Positions 19,092 through 26,097 of a stretch of DNA of 64,000 nt are shown here, in pieces. Numbering within the stretch: the stretch's first letter is position 1; each line of letters starts with the position of its first letter. Source of the stretch: an uncultured Pseudomonadota bacterium (GTDB lineage Bacteria; Pseudomonadota; Alphaproteobacteria; Rs-D84); NCBI GenBank assembly GCA_902801125.1, contig CADCGT010000003.1, forward strand, positions 32,077-96,076, read 5' to 3'. Both the position numbers and the translations under genes were made by a program. The notes beneath the pieces are model-generated. The model saw only the letters and a program-made list of their open reading frames with translations. It made no database searches and was not told where the DNA came from.

Positions 19092-19571
19092 TTATTGATT
19101 CTTTTTTCCATACTCTGCCGAAACACGCGCAAGACGCGAACCCGGTTCGACCAAGATACGCGCGATTGTGCCGCGGATTTCCAACAGCGACGGAAGCTTG
19201 GATAATTGCACAATGTCGTCCACACCCAAAACACCCGCGTCCATTTTACCACCAACGATGGTAAGATTTGGATGTTCTTCGGCGAATTTGACCAAAACCT
19301 TGGTCACCGCCAACCCGTCGGTTGCAACGGCAACCGCGGTCGGGCGTTTCATCAAATCAGACACAGGCGCGAAATCGGTGTCTTGCAACGCCAATTTCAT
19401 AAGACGATTTTTGACAACCTTGAAAACCGAAACGATTGGGCGCAATTCATTGCGCAAACCTTCCATTTCTTTCACGGTAAGGCCGTGGTTTTCAACGACA
19501 AAAACGCCGTTTGCATCTTGAAGAGACGACTGCAACGCAGAAATCAAGTTTGACTTTTCTTCGCGTTTCAT
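19092..19571 (-). CDS. rplJ: 50S ribosomal protein L10
   Basis: 159 aa from ATG 19571 (MKREEKSNLISALQ), preceded by AAGTAAGGG. Longer in-frame starts up to 19619 lack L10 similarity. The VVENHGLTVKEMEGLRNELR region matches L10. It anchors L7/L12 dimers on the ribosome and usually autoregulates through its leader, here the 205-bp gap after rplA. Confidence 0.97.
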   Translation of the reverse strand: MKREEKSNLISALQSSLQDANGVFVVENHGLTVKEMEGLRNELRPIVSVFKVVKNRLMKLALQDTDFAPVSDLMKRPTAVAVATDGLAVTKVLVKFAEEHPNLTIVGGKMDAGVLGVDDIVQLSKLPSLLEIRGTIARILVEPGSRLARVSAEYGKKNQ

Positions 19572-19776
19572 CTTTTTACCCTTACTTCTTGGTTCACATG
19601 CGAACATATAAACCAACATTTGTTAAACTTTCCATCCGGTTTTGCCCGGGATGGGACCACTTTCCGTCCCAAAGAATCTTCTTTGTCTATGATGGGAATT
19701 AAGCGTTTTACCGCACCATCAGTCACGGACAGAAATCTTGTTTGTGGTTTATGACGCGCGCCATAAACCACATTTA
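19572..19776 (-). promoter_or_regulatory. Probable L10 leader region with two hairpins
   Basis: The 205-bp rplA-rplJ gap holds an 11-bp perfect stem TGTGGTTTATG / CATAAACCACA (19743-19772, minus strand) five bases after the rplA stop, without a T-run, and a second hairpin GGGAC-GGAAAGTG-GTCCC near 19650-19670. An L10 autoregulatory leader occupies this position in many bacteria. The assignment is by position and structure only. Confidence 0.4.
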
Positions 19777-20451
19777 TTATTTTGCATCGATATGCAGGCC
19801 TGGACCCTGGGTCGTTGCAACCGCAATACCCAAAATGTATTGGCCTTTGGACGATGCCGGTTTAACCTTTTTCAATTGTTCAACCAATGCATTTGCATTT
19901 TCAACCAATTTTTCGGTTGAAAACGACATTTTACCAATACCGGCATGAATGATACCATTCTTTTCGGCACGATATTCAATTTGGCCCGCCTTGGCATTGG
20001 CAACCGCCGCCGCGACATCGTTTGTCACCGTTCCCAATTTCGGATTCGGCATCAAACCTTTTGGCCCCAAGACACGTGCAACCTTGGACATTTTCGGCAT
20101 CATATCCGGTGTCGCAATTACACGGTCAAAATCGATTTGGCCGGCGGCAACTTTTTCAATCAAATCTTCGCCACCAATGACATCCGCGCCCGCCTTTTTG
20201 GCTTCTTCGGTTTTGTCATTTGTAAAGACCGCAACGCGAACCTTTTTGCCCGTGCCGTTCGGCAAAGACAACATTCCGCGGATATTTTGATCGGCCTTGG
20301 TCACATCGATAGACAGACGAATTGCGATTTCCAATGTTTCATCAAATTTTTTGGACGCATATGGACGCAACGCTTCAATTGCATCGGCAAAAGAATATGT
20401 TTTTGCGGTATCCAAATCGGCCCATGTTTTTTGTCTTTTTGTAATTTTCAT
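19777..20451 (-). CDS. rplA: 50S ribosomal protein L1
   Basis: 224 aa. The GPKGLMPNPKLGTVT signature and N-terminal TKRQKTWADLDTAKTYSFADAI fit L1. It starts 3 bp after the rplK stop, so translation is probably coupled. L1 forms the ribosomal L1 stalk and often represses its own operon. Confidence 0.98.
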   Translation of the reverse strand: MKITKRQKTWADLDTAKTYSFADAIEALRPYASKKFDETLEIAIRLSIDVTKADQNIRGMLSLPNGTGKKVRVAVFTNDKTEEAKKAGADVIGGEDLIEKVAAGQIDFDRVIATPDMMPKMSKVARVLGPKGLMPNPKLGTVTNDVAAAVANAKAGQIEYRAEKNGIIHAGIGKMSFSTEKLVENANALVEQLKKVKPASSKGQYILGIAVATTQGPGLHIDAK

Positions 20452-20454
20452 GGC

Positions 20455-20886
20455 TTATTCCTCCACCTTGACGCCCATTGAACGGCATTGACCCGCAACG
20501 ATATTCATCGCAGATTCAACGGTAGAGCAATTCAAATCCGGCATTTTGTTTTCCGCAATTTCTTTAATCTGGGCCTTGGTCAATGTGCCAATAAAATCAC
20601 GACCCGGTTTATGCGAACCAATTTTTACCTTTAACGCCTTTTTGATATAGTAAGAAACCGGCGGCAATTTCATAACAAATTCGAAACTGCGGTCTGTATA
20701 GACGGTAATAATGCACGGAATCGGCATACCCGGTTCTTTGTCAGACGTTTTATCGTTAAACTGTTTACAGAATTCGGCGATATTCACACCCGCCGCACCC
20801 AACGCCGGCCCAATTGGTGGCGCAGGATTTGCCTGTTTTGCGGGGACAACCAATTTTACAATCCCCTTCAACTCTTTCTTTGCCAT
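20455..20886 (-). CDS. rplK: 50S ribosomal protein L11
   Basis: 143 aa. It has the N-terminal proline-rich KLVVPAKQANPAPPIGPALG and C-terminal ribosomal RNA-binding domain ending MNIVAGQCRSMGV. Standard member of the nusG-rplK-rplA group; an 105-bp gap separates it from nusG. Confidence 0.98.
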   Translation of the reverse strand: MAKKELKGIVKLVVPAKQANPAPPIGPALGAAGVNIAEFCKQFNDKTSDKEPGMPIPCIITVYTDRSFEFVMKLPPVSYYIKKALKVKIGSHKPGRDFIGTLTKAQIKEIAENKMPDLNCSTVESAMNIVAGQCRSMGVKVEE

Positions 20887-20991
20887 TTTTCATCCTTTTG
20901 TTGTTTTTGGATTCGTGGTTCGATGTGGCGCATCTTCCACGATGTTTTGTTTTGCGTGCCTTGCACACGCCCGCCGATTTTTCAAAACCGG

Positions 20992-21525
20992 TTAAACCCT
21001 TTCGACCTGTTCGAAATCAAGACTTACACTTGTTTCGCGGCCAAATACCAAAATTGTGACGGTCATTTTCTGTTTTACGTTATCAACATCCGATACAACA
21101 CCATTGAAATTTGCAAACGGCCCATCGATAACATGAACTTCCTGGCCTACTTCGTAAACCATGTCGTCTGGGACGGTGCTGCCCTCTTCTACCTGTTTAA
21201 GCAGGCGACGGGCTTCTTCCTCGCTTACCGCGACGGGTTTTTGACGCGCGCCAAGGAACATTACAACCTGGGGCATCAATTTTACCAACGAAAATGTTTC
21301 ATTATTCATAACCATTTGAACAACGATATAGCCCGGGAAAAATTTCTTTTCGGTTTTAACGCGTTTACCAGCCTTGATTTCCGTCACTTCGCGGGTTGGA
21401 ACCAAAATTTCGCCAAAATACGCATTCAGACGGCGTTTATCAATTTGTTCGCGCAGATTGCGCGCAACCTTGTCTTCGCAACCCGTATGAACATTTACAA
21501 CAAACCATTGCATTTTATCTTCCAT
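20992..21525 (-). CDS. nusG: Transcription termination/antitermination factor NusG
   Basis: 177 aa from ATG 21525 (MEDKMQWFVVNVHTG), chosen because AAAGGA precedes it by 7 bp; a start at 21543 is less likely. NGN domain (residues 5-120) and a KOW domain with VHVIDGPFANFNGVVSDVD. It couples RNA polymerase to Rho or ribosomes. It follows secE by 27 bp. Confidence 0.97.
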   Translation of the reverse strand: MEDKMQWFVVNVHTGCEDKVARNLREQIDKRRLNAYFGEILVPTREVTEIKAGKRVKTEKKFFPGYIVVQMVMNNETFSLVKLMPQVVMFLGARQKPVAVSEEEARRLLKQVEEGSTVPDDMVYEVGQEVHVIDGPFANFNGVVSDVDNVKQKMTVTILVFGRETSVSLDFEQVERV

Positions 21526-21552
21526 TATTATTTCCTTTGGCAAATATTTTGT

Positions 21553-21732
21553 TTAGAAAATCCACCCAACAAGCGCGTTTAAAATACTGTCCACCACAAA
21601 GAAGAACAGCGCCGCAATTCCCGAAAACACCAGAATCATTATGGTTGCGCGAATAACATCGGCACGCGTCGGCCAAACAATTTTAAACCATTCCGCGCGG
21701 ACACCACGTATAAAATCCATTATTTTTTTCAT
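21553..21732 (-). CDS. secE: Protein translocase subunit SecE
   Basis: 59 aa, start ATG 21732. MKKIMDFIRGVRAEWFKIVW is the conserved amphipathic SecE helix, then PTRADV and a single membrane segment (about residues 30-55). This is the short, one-helix form usual outside Enterobacteria. It sits between tRNA-Trp and nusG, the classical position. Confidence 0.96.
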   Translation of the reverse strand: MKKIMDFIRGVRAEWFKIVWPTRADVIRATIMILVFSGIAALFFFVVDSILNALVGWIF

Positions 21733-21792
21733 TGACGCACCAATTCCCTTTGTTTATTTCAAACATTCGGCATGCCACCCGCACCAAATTTA

Positions 21793-21866
21793 TGGCAGGG
21801 GCAGAAGGAATCGAACCCTCATCTGCGGTTTTGGAGACCGATGTTCTACCATTGAACCATGCCCCT
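21793..21866 (-). tRNA. tRNA-Trp (anticodon CCA)
   Basis: Reading the minus strand: acceptor AGGGGCA pairs with TGCCCCT, anticodon loop CTCCAAA gives CCA, T arm GAGGG-TTCGATT-CCTTC, discriminator G, and CCA is encoded. It lies 60 bp upstream of secE, an arrangement shared by many proteobacteria. Confidence 0.95.
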
Positions 21867-22004
21867 GAATCCACGACAAACCCACGCATTTCTGCGTTTT
21901 TGGTCCGAACGCACACCCAATATTCCGGTCAAGATTAGCACACTTTATCGGAAAATCAAGCGCAAATATTATAAATATTTTGTAAATGTCGCGCAAGTGT
22001 TTTT

Positions 22005-22108
22005 TTAGTGGTTGGGGGTTAGTCCGTCCCGGCACCGTTTGGTGCCGCGGCCGCGACGGGTGTTAGTTCCGTCTGCGCTATCGCTCCGTCGCGACAAGGG
22101 TTAGTGAT
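22005..22108. repeat. TTAGTGG-type repeat, array 5, interrupted by palindromic insert
   Basis: TTAGTGGTTGGGGGTTAG (22005-22022), then the 42-bp palindromic block (22021-22062), then TTAG units at about 22063 and 22101 with TCCGTCTGCG sequence between. Part of the 439-bp gap between tRNA-Trp and the 22306 gene. Confidence 0.65.
22021..22062. repeat. 42-bp palindromic element, copy A
   Basis: Identical over 42 bp to 43891-43932. It contains CGGCACC-GTTT-GGTGCCG nested within CCGTC...GACGG, so it folds into a strong GC hairpin with a second small GCGGCCGC palindrome. Both copies are embedded in TTAGTGG-type arrays. Confidence 0.85.
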
Positions 22109-22116
22109 TGTTGAAC

Positions 22117-22138
22117 CCCGCGGGATTCCGCGGGTTTT
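22117..22138 (+). terminator. Terminator-like hairpin without an upstream plus-strand gene
   Basis: CCCGCGG-GATT-CCGCGGG followed by TTTT. No plus-strand gene precedes it within the gap, so it may insulate the 22306 promoter, attenuate a leader, or be part of a repeat. Confidence 0.5.
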
Positions 22139-22148
22139 ACGCGTAAAA

Positions 22149-22267
22149 AAACCAAGGTTTAAAGTCAACACTTTTTTTCAAAAAATCAAAATTTTGTTTT
22201 TTACTAAAATCAAAGTGTTAGCAATTTCCGATTTTTTCAAAACCAAAGCGTAAAAAAACCTTGGTTT
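22149..22267 (+). promoter_or_regulatory. Nested inverted repeats before the 22306 gene
   Basis: AAACCAAGGTTT (22149-22160) and its exact complement AAACCTTGGTTT (22256-22267) flank a second pair AACACTTT (22167-22174) / AAAGTGTT (22212-22219). Each outer arm is also preceded by the same GCGTAAAA sequence in direct orientation. The downstream arm overlaps the likely promoter (TATACA at 22281-22286). This looks like a pair of operator sites or a long cruciform. Confidence 0.45.
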
Positions 22268-22305
22268 ATTGTACACTTTTTATACAGGAAAATGGGAGAA
22301 ATATT

Positions 22306-23625
22306 ATGAAACAAGCATTATTCATTGGTGCAATTGCATCGGTTTTTGCCACAAACGCGTACGCGAATAATATTGTTACATCAAAAACATACGTTGATAA
22401 CCGCGACAATTTAAAGGTCGATATTGCCCAAGGTGTCGGCACAAACAACGCAAATGTTGGTAAAACTTTGGTTGTAAATTCACAGGGAAATTTGGAATTG
22501 GGTACGCCATCCGCGGGAAATTATGTGGAAGATTCTATAACCGACGGTGTGACAACCAAGGCCCCATCCGAAAACGCCGTGCACGATGCATTGGCGGATA
22601 AACAGGACACAATCACAACCGCAGAGGTGGAGTTTGATGACCAAGGTAATACCGCCTCAGTACCCGCGCTTTTATCATATGATTCAACAAACGATCTAAC
22701 TGGTAATCAAATTGGCTTTTTGGATCTGGCAACATATGTCGATCTAAATTCTGGTTTTGACGAATTACCAGATAATTTAGTTCCGAGTGTGGGATTAATG
22801 GATACTATGCTAGGAGACATTTGGCGACAAGTGGATTTAAAACAAAACCGGCAAATTGGTGCATCGCCGGTTGGTAATGCAAATTCCACCGATGCAGGCA
22901 AAGTTTTGGTTGTTGGTAATGATGGTAAGATAGCAATGGGAACAACAATGCCCGATACATCAAATTTCCAAACCAAAATCCCGGCAACCGAATGGCAAGA
23001 CGGGAGGGCGAATCCTATTCCAGGTGTTGTTATATCAACCGACACCGATGGCGTGGTGGAACAAAGAATGATATTGGATAAAACACAAGATATACGAGAC
23101 AATTCTATTGATAACTTAGTTAAAAACGGTGAGGATGTTTTCGACATTGCGTATGATATACACGATGATTCAGTGACTGCTGATGATGTGAACGCAGCGG
23201 TGCCAACAACAACAATGACAGTTGCAATTGCCAACGCCGCCGCAAAACCAAAACAAAATCGGCAAATTGGTGCGGCCCCGGTTGGTAATGCAAATTCCAC
23301 CGACGCAGGTAAGGTCTTGGTTGTTGGAAATGATGGTAAGATAGCAATGGGAACAACATCGGCAACGGGTTCATATCAACCATATACCGCCACCGCCAAC
23401 CAAATCTCTGGGGCGAACGGCACATGGAAATCTTTGGGAACAACATTGGATACCACCGACGCAACAAACTATGATGCGGACAATGCAGTCAAAGCCAGTG
23501 TAATCGTTACCGCAATGAATACAAAACAAACCAAAAAAACCTGTGCGGGGTGGTTGGATGGAACAACCGTGGCCGATGCAACACACACCGATGCAAACTG
23601 TGTCTTGTGGAATTTACCGGATTAA
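22306..23625 (+). CDS. Exported stalk-like surface protein with CxxWLD/CVLW module
   Basis: 439 aa from ATG 22306 (GGGAG site); an in-frame TTG at 22261 would disrupt the signal peptide MKQALFIGAIASVFATNAYA. The mature start NNIVTSKTYVD matches the 44078 protein. The body is Asn/Asp/Thr-rich with a duplicated segment NANSTDAGKVLVVGNDGKIA (about residues 180-215 and 316-351) and a weaker third copy near residue 48. The end is KTCAGWLDG ... ANCVLWNLPD, shared with 7874 and 63784. Such repeats resemble fibre or trimeric stalk proteins; no membrane-anchor barrel is visible. I infer an adhesin-like or pilus-like surface protein. Confidence 0.85.
   Translation: MKQALFIGAIASVFATNAYANNIVTSKTYVDNRDNLKVDIAQGVGTNNANVGKTLVVNSQGNLELGTPSAGNYVEDSITDGVTTKAPSENAVHDALADKQDTITTAEVEFDDQGNTASVPALLSYDSTNDLTGNQIGFLDLATYVDLNSGFDELPDNLVPSVGLMDTMLGDIWRQVDLKQNRQIGASPVGNANSTDAGKVLVVGNDGKIAMGTTMPDTSNFQTKIPATEWQDGRANPIPGVVISTDTDGVVEQRMILDKTQDIRDNSIDNLVKNGEDVFDIAYDIHDDSVTADDVNAAVPTTTMTVAIANAAAKPKQNRQIGAAPVGNANSTDAGKVLVVGNDGKIAMGTTSATGSYQPYTATANQISGANGTWKSLGTTLDTTDATNYDADNAVKASVIVTAMNTKQTKKTCAGWLDGTTVADATHTDANCVLWNLPD
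22841..22947 (+). repeat. 107-bp in-gene direct repeat, copy 1 (copy 2 at 23252-23358)
   Basis: The two copies differ at about 11 positions, mostly silent or Ser/Ala changes, and encode QNRQIGA(S/A)PVGNANSTDA and the following GKVLVVGNDGKIAMGTT. The duplication lies 411 bp apart in the same frame and shows recent growth of the stalk by segment duplication. Confidence 0.85.
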
Positions 23626-23630
23626 TACAG

Positions 23631-23710
23631 TCGTCATCCCGGCGAATGCCGGGATCTTTTCAGTTTCGCCGTGAATCAAATAGATCCCGTGTCAAGCACG
23701 GGATGACGAT
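23631..23710. repeat. REP-like double palindrome
   Basis: CGTCATCCCGGCGAATGCCG with its hairpin (23638-23653) and ATCCCGTG-TCAAG-CACGGGAT (23683-23704), the whole bracketed by CGTCATCCC ... GGGATGACG. Elements of this design are common intergenic repeats in proteobacteria. It separates the 22306 gene from virB8 and may stabilise or terminate the upstream transcript. Confidence 0.8.
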
Positions 23711-23755
23711 AAAAAATATGCCATAAAAAATATAAAAAATAACGCAAAAAAACAC

Positions 23756-23785
23756 TTGCATTGGGTATAAATATTTTTCTACAAT
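23756..23785 (+). promoter_or_regulatory. Putative promoter of virB8-virB9-virB10
   Basis: TTGCAT (23756-23761), 18-bp spacer, TACAAT (23780-23785), 20 bp before the AAAGGGAG ribosome-binding site. The surrounding 50 bp are very AT-rich. Confidence 0.5.
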
Positions 23786-23812
23786 CGTTTTAAGTAAAGG
23801 GAGAATTGTGCC

Positions 23813-24469
23813 GTGCAAAACCGCATAGAACCGCCTGTTTTATTATCAAGATTGTTGGTATTCGTGTTCGCCGGGGCCGTCGTGGTGACGTTTGTTATGT
23901 TTATGACATTGGGAAAAATGTTCCCGCTGAACCGGCCAGAGGTGTTCTTTATCACGACAAAACCAGAAAACGCATCGGTTATTCAAATAAACGAATTGCC
24001 ACCGGATAATCAGAACCTGGACCTGTATAAACAGGCGTTCGTTATGGAATATGTTCGGGCGCGCAACGAAATTGAACAAAATTTGTCCATTATGCGACAA
24101 AAATGGGGGTCTGCCGATGGGGTTATCGCCGCGTGGTCCACGCCGGATGTATATAATGCGTTTCGCAAAACGGGACTTTACACCGCGATTATCCAAGATT
24201 ACCCAGATTTCGCATTTGAATGTAATGTGAATTTCCGCGGACGGCCAATGCAATTAAAACAAAATCTGTATACTGTGAAATTTGAATATTATTGTTCAGA
24301 TAACAATGGACAAACCGATACAAAAGATTATACAATCAACGTCGGTGTCACAATGGACGATGCCGCCAAGATAAAATGGACGGAACGTTTGAACAATCCA
24401 TTGGGCGTGCGGGTTTCGGAATATGTGGTTGATGGCGGCGCCGACCCGTTGGACACGGTGTATAAATAG
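23813..24469 (+). CDS. virB8: Type IV secretion system protein VirB8
   Basis: 218 aa, GTG start at 23813 placed 9 bp after GGGAG. One N-terminal membrane segment (about residues 12-32), then a periplasmic domain with YVRARNEIEQN and a C-terminal NPLGVRVSEYVVDGG, the two segments typical of VirB8. VirB8 bridges inner membrane and core complex in VirB/P-type systems. It is the first of three same-strand genes; virB9 follows after 36 bp. The gene symbol is by family; no virB4, virB11 or virD4 is in the window. Confidence 0.88.
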   Translation: MQNRIEPPVLLSRLLVFVFAGAVVVTFVMFMTLGKMFPLNRPEVFFITTKPENASVIQINELPPDNQNLDLYKQAFVMEYVRARNEIEQNLSIMRQKWGSADGVIAAWSTPDVYNAFRKTGLYTAIIQDYPDFAFECNVNFRGRPMQLKQNLYTVKFEYYCSDNNGQTDTKDYTINVGVTMDDAAKIKWTERLNNPLGVRVSEYVVDGGADPLDTVYK

Positions 24470-24505
24470 GTTTTATATACAATTGAAAGGCAAGGAAAAG
24501 AAAAC

Positions 24506-26071
24506 ATGAAAATATTAAAATTACTTGGTGGAAATATTTCTTTAATCGGCGCACTGTGTGTCGGCGTTGTGTTTAATGCGCACGCCACAAATTACGGTGT
24601 CCAGGCCGCATGGGACAACCCAAACGCAAACATGGCATCGGGCAGTATTAAACCCGGCTATGCGCAATTGTCGTGGGATGCGGGAACGGTGTTGCCGATA
24701 AAGTTGCGTAACACTATGGTGACAATGGTAAATTTGCCCGTTGGCGAACAGATAGAAGAAGCCGTTGTCGGTAATGATGGTTATTTTACAATAGAGGCAA
24801 CCCAGGGCGGTCGCACAATGTATATCACACCGGCACCCGATAATATGGGGTCTGATACCAACCTTATTGTGACGGGAAAATCGGGAAATGTTTATACATT
24901 CTATCTGCGCAGTGAACCGGCAAACGCGTCGGAAATTACATATTCCCAGGTTGATGTCGTCCTTGACGGTGGCGCACGGTTGCCGGCAAATATGGCGGTG
25001 GCGTCGGCACCGGGTGGCGGTTCAATGAATTCTATTTTCAAAAAGACGCCGGCAAAAAGTGGCACGATTGGCGTTGACGGCGAAGATTATGATTGGATTA
25101 AAACAATGAAAATTGACCCGTCCGAATTCCGATTCGATTTAGATATATTTGTCCCAAACCCAGACGATTATGTTATTGCACCGGAACGCGTGTGGCGTGA
25201 CCGCGTGTTCACATACATTGATTTCGGGGACAAGGTTATTTCTATGACGCAACGACCGGTCGTGTCGTTATTGGTCGAAGGTGGCGAATCGCCTGTTGGG
25301 TTCCGCACCGATGGCGAAGACGGACGGTTGCTTATTGTCGAAGCCGTGGGCGATATGGTCCTGCGCAGTGGGCAACGAATCGTATGTATCAAAAAACGTT
25401 CTAAACCGTTCCTTATTGCGGACACCGCAAGTGTTATGGCCTTGGCCGAGGCGAATGTTGCGCAAAGCATGTTGTCGGGGCAATCGCTGAATAATGTCCT
25501 GTACACCGCGGACCAGGTTGCAATTCAGAACGGATACGGTAATTACACAACGACACCGATGTATATAAACAATGTGCCAAATACGCCGGCATCGGGCGGA
25601 ATACAAATGAGTGTGCCGGGCGCGGCGGGTGATGCAATGATGTTGAACATGTATGGAAATCAACCGACGGGTGGCGGGTCATCAAACGGCCTGTCGATGT
25701 TGCCAACGGCGCGCGACACCGCGGGTTCGTATTTGCCGTCTTCGAACATACCACTTATTACCACCAACCAAGGCGGGGTTGCGGTTGAATTAAAATCAGA
25801 CACCAGTGTCAAGGCCTTGGATGATTATTGGGCCGGTTTAATGGCACGTTTTAGTGGTAATGATGGTCAAGGTTTACTGACCAAATATCGTGACAGTGTG
25901 TTCTATGCCGTTGACGAACAAGGTGTCGGTGAATTGGGTGCAACGTCCAAGGCCGCACGCCTTTATCGGTTGCGCATTGGCCCAATGCCAGATATCGACA
26001 CCGCACAAAAACTTTGTGACCAATTGTTGAAATTTAGTGGCGCAAGTTGCACAGTCGTCAGAGTCCAATAA
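24506..26071 (+). CDS. virB9: VirB9/CagX-family T4SS protein with C-terminal SPOR-like domain
   Basis: 521 aa, nearly twice the usual VirB9. Signal peptide MKILKLLGGNISLIGALCVG up to NAHA. Residues about 50-150 match the VirB9 N-terminal domain (PIKLRNTMVTMVNLPVGEQI; MYITPAPDN; TNLIVTG; VYTFYLRSE). Residues about 210-300 match the C-terminal domain (VWRDRVFTYIDFGDKVI ... GQRIVCIKKR). A Gly/Ser/Asn-rich linker follows and the last 40 residues (YRLRIGPMPDIDTAQKLCDQ) look like a SPOR fold, which binds denuded peptidoglycan. VirB9 forms the outer-membrane core with VirB7 and VirB10. The SPOR part is inference. Confidence 0.85.
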   Translation: MKILKLLGGNISLIGALCVGVVFNAHATNYGVQAAWDNPNANMASGSIKPGYAQLSWDAGTVLPIKLRNTMVTMVNLPVGEQIEEAVVGNDGYFTIEATQGGRTMYITPAPDNMGSDTNLIVTGKSGNVYTFYLRSEPANASEITYSQVDVVLDGGARLPANMAVASAPGGGSMNSIFKKTPAKSGTIGVDGEDYDWIKTMKIDPSEFRFDLDIFVPNPDDYVIAPERVWRDRVFTYIDFGDKVISMTQRPVVSLLVEGGESPVGFRTDGEDGRLLIVEAVGDMVLRSGQRIVCIKKRSKPFLIADTASVMALAEANVAQSMLSGQSLNNVLYTADQVAIQNGYGNYTTTPMYINNVPNTPASGGIQMSVPGAAGDAMMLNMYGNQPTGGGSSNGLSMLPTARDTAGSYLPSSNIPLITTNQGGVAVELKSDTSVKALDDYWAGLMARFSGNDGQGLLTKYRDSVFYAVDEQGVGELGATSKAARLYRLRIGPMPDIDTAQKLCDQLLKFSGASCTVVRVQ

Positions 26072-26097
26072 CACATAAAATCATAACGGCGGGTAAT

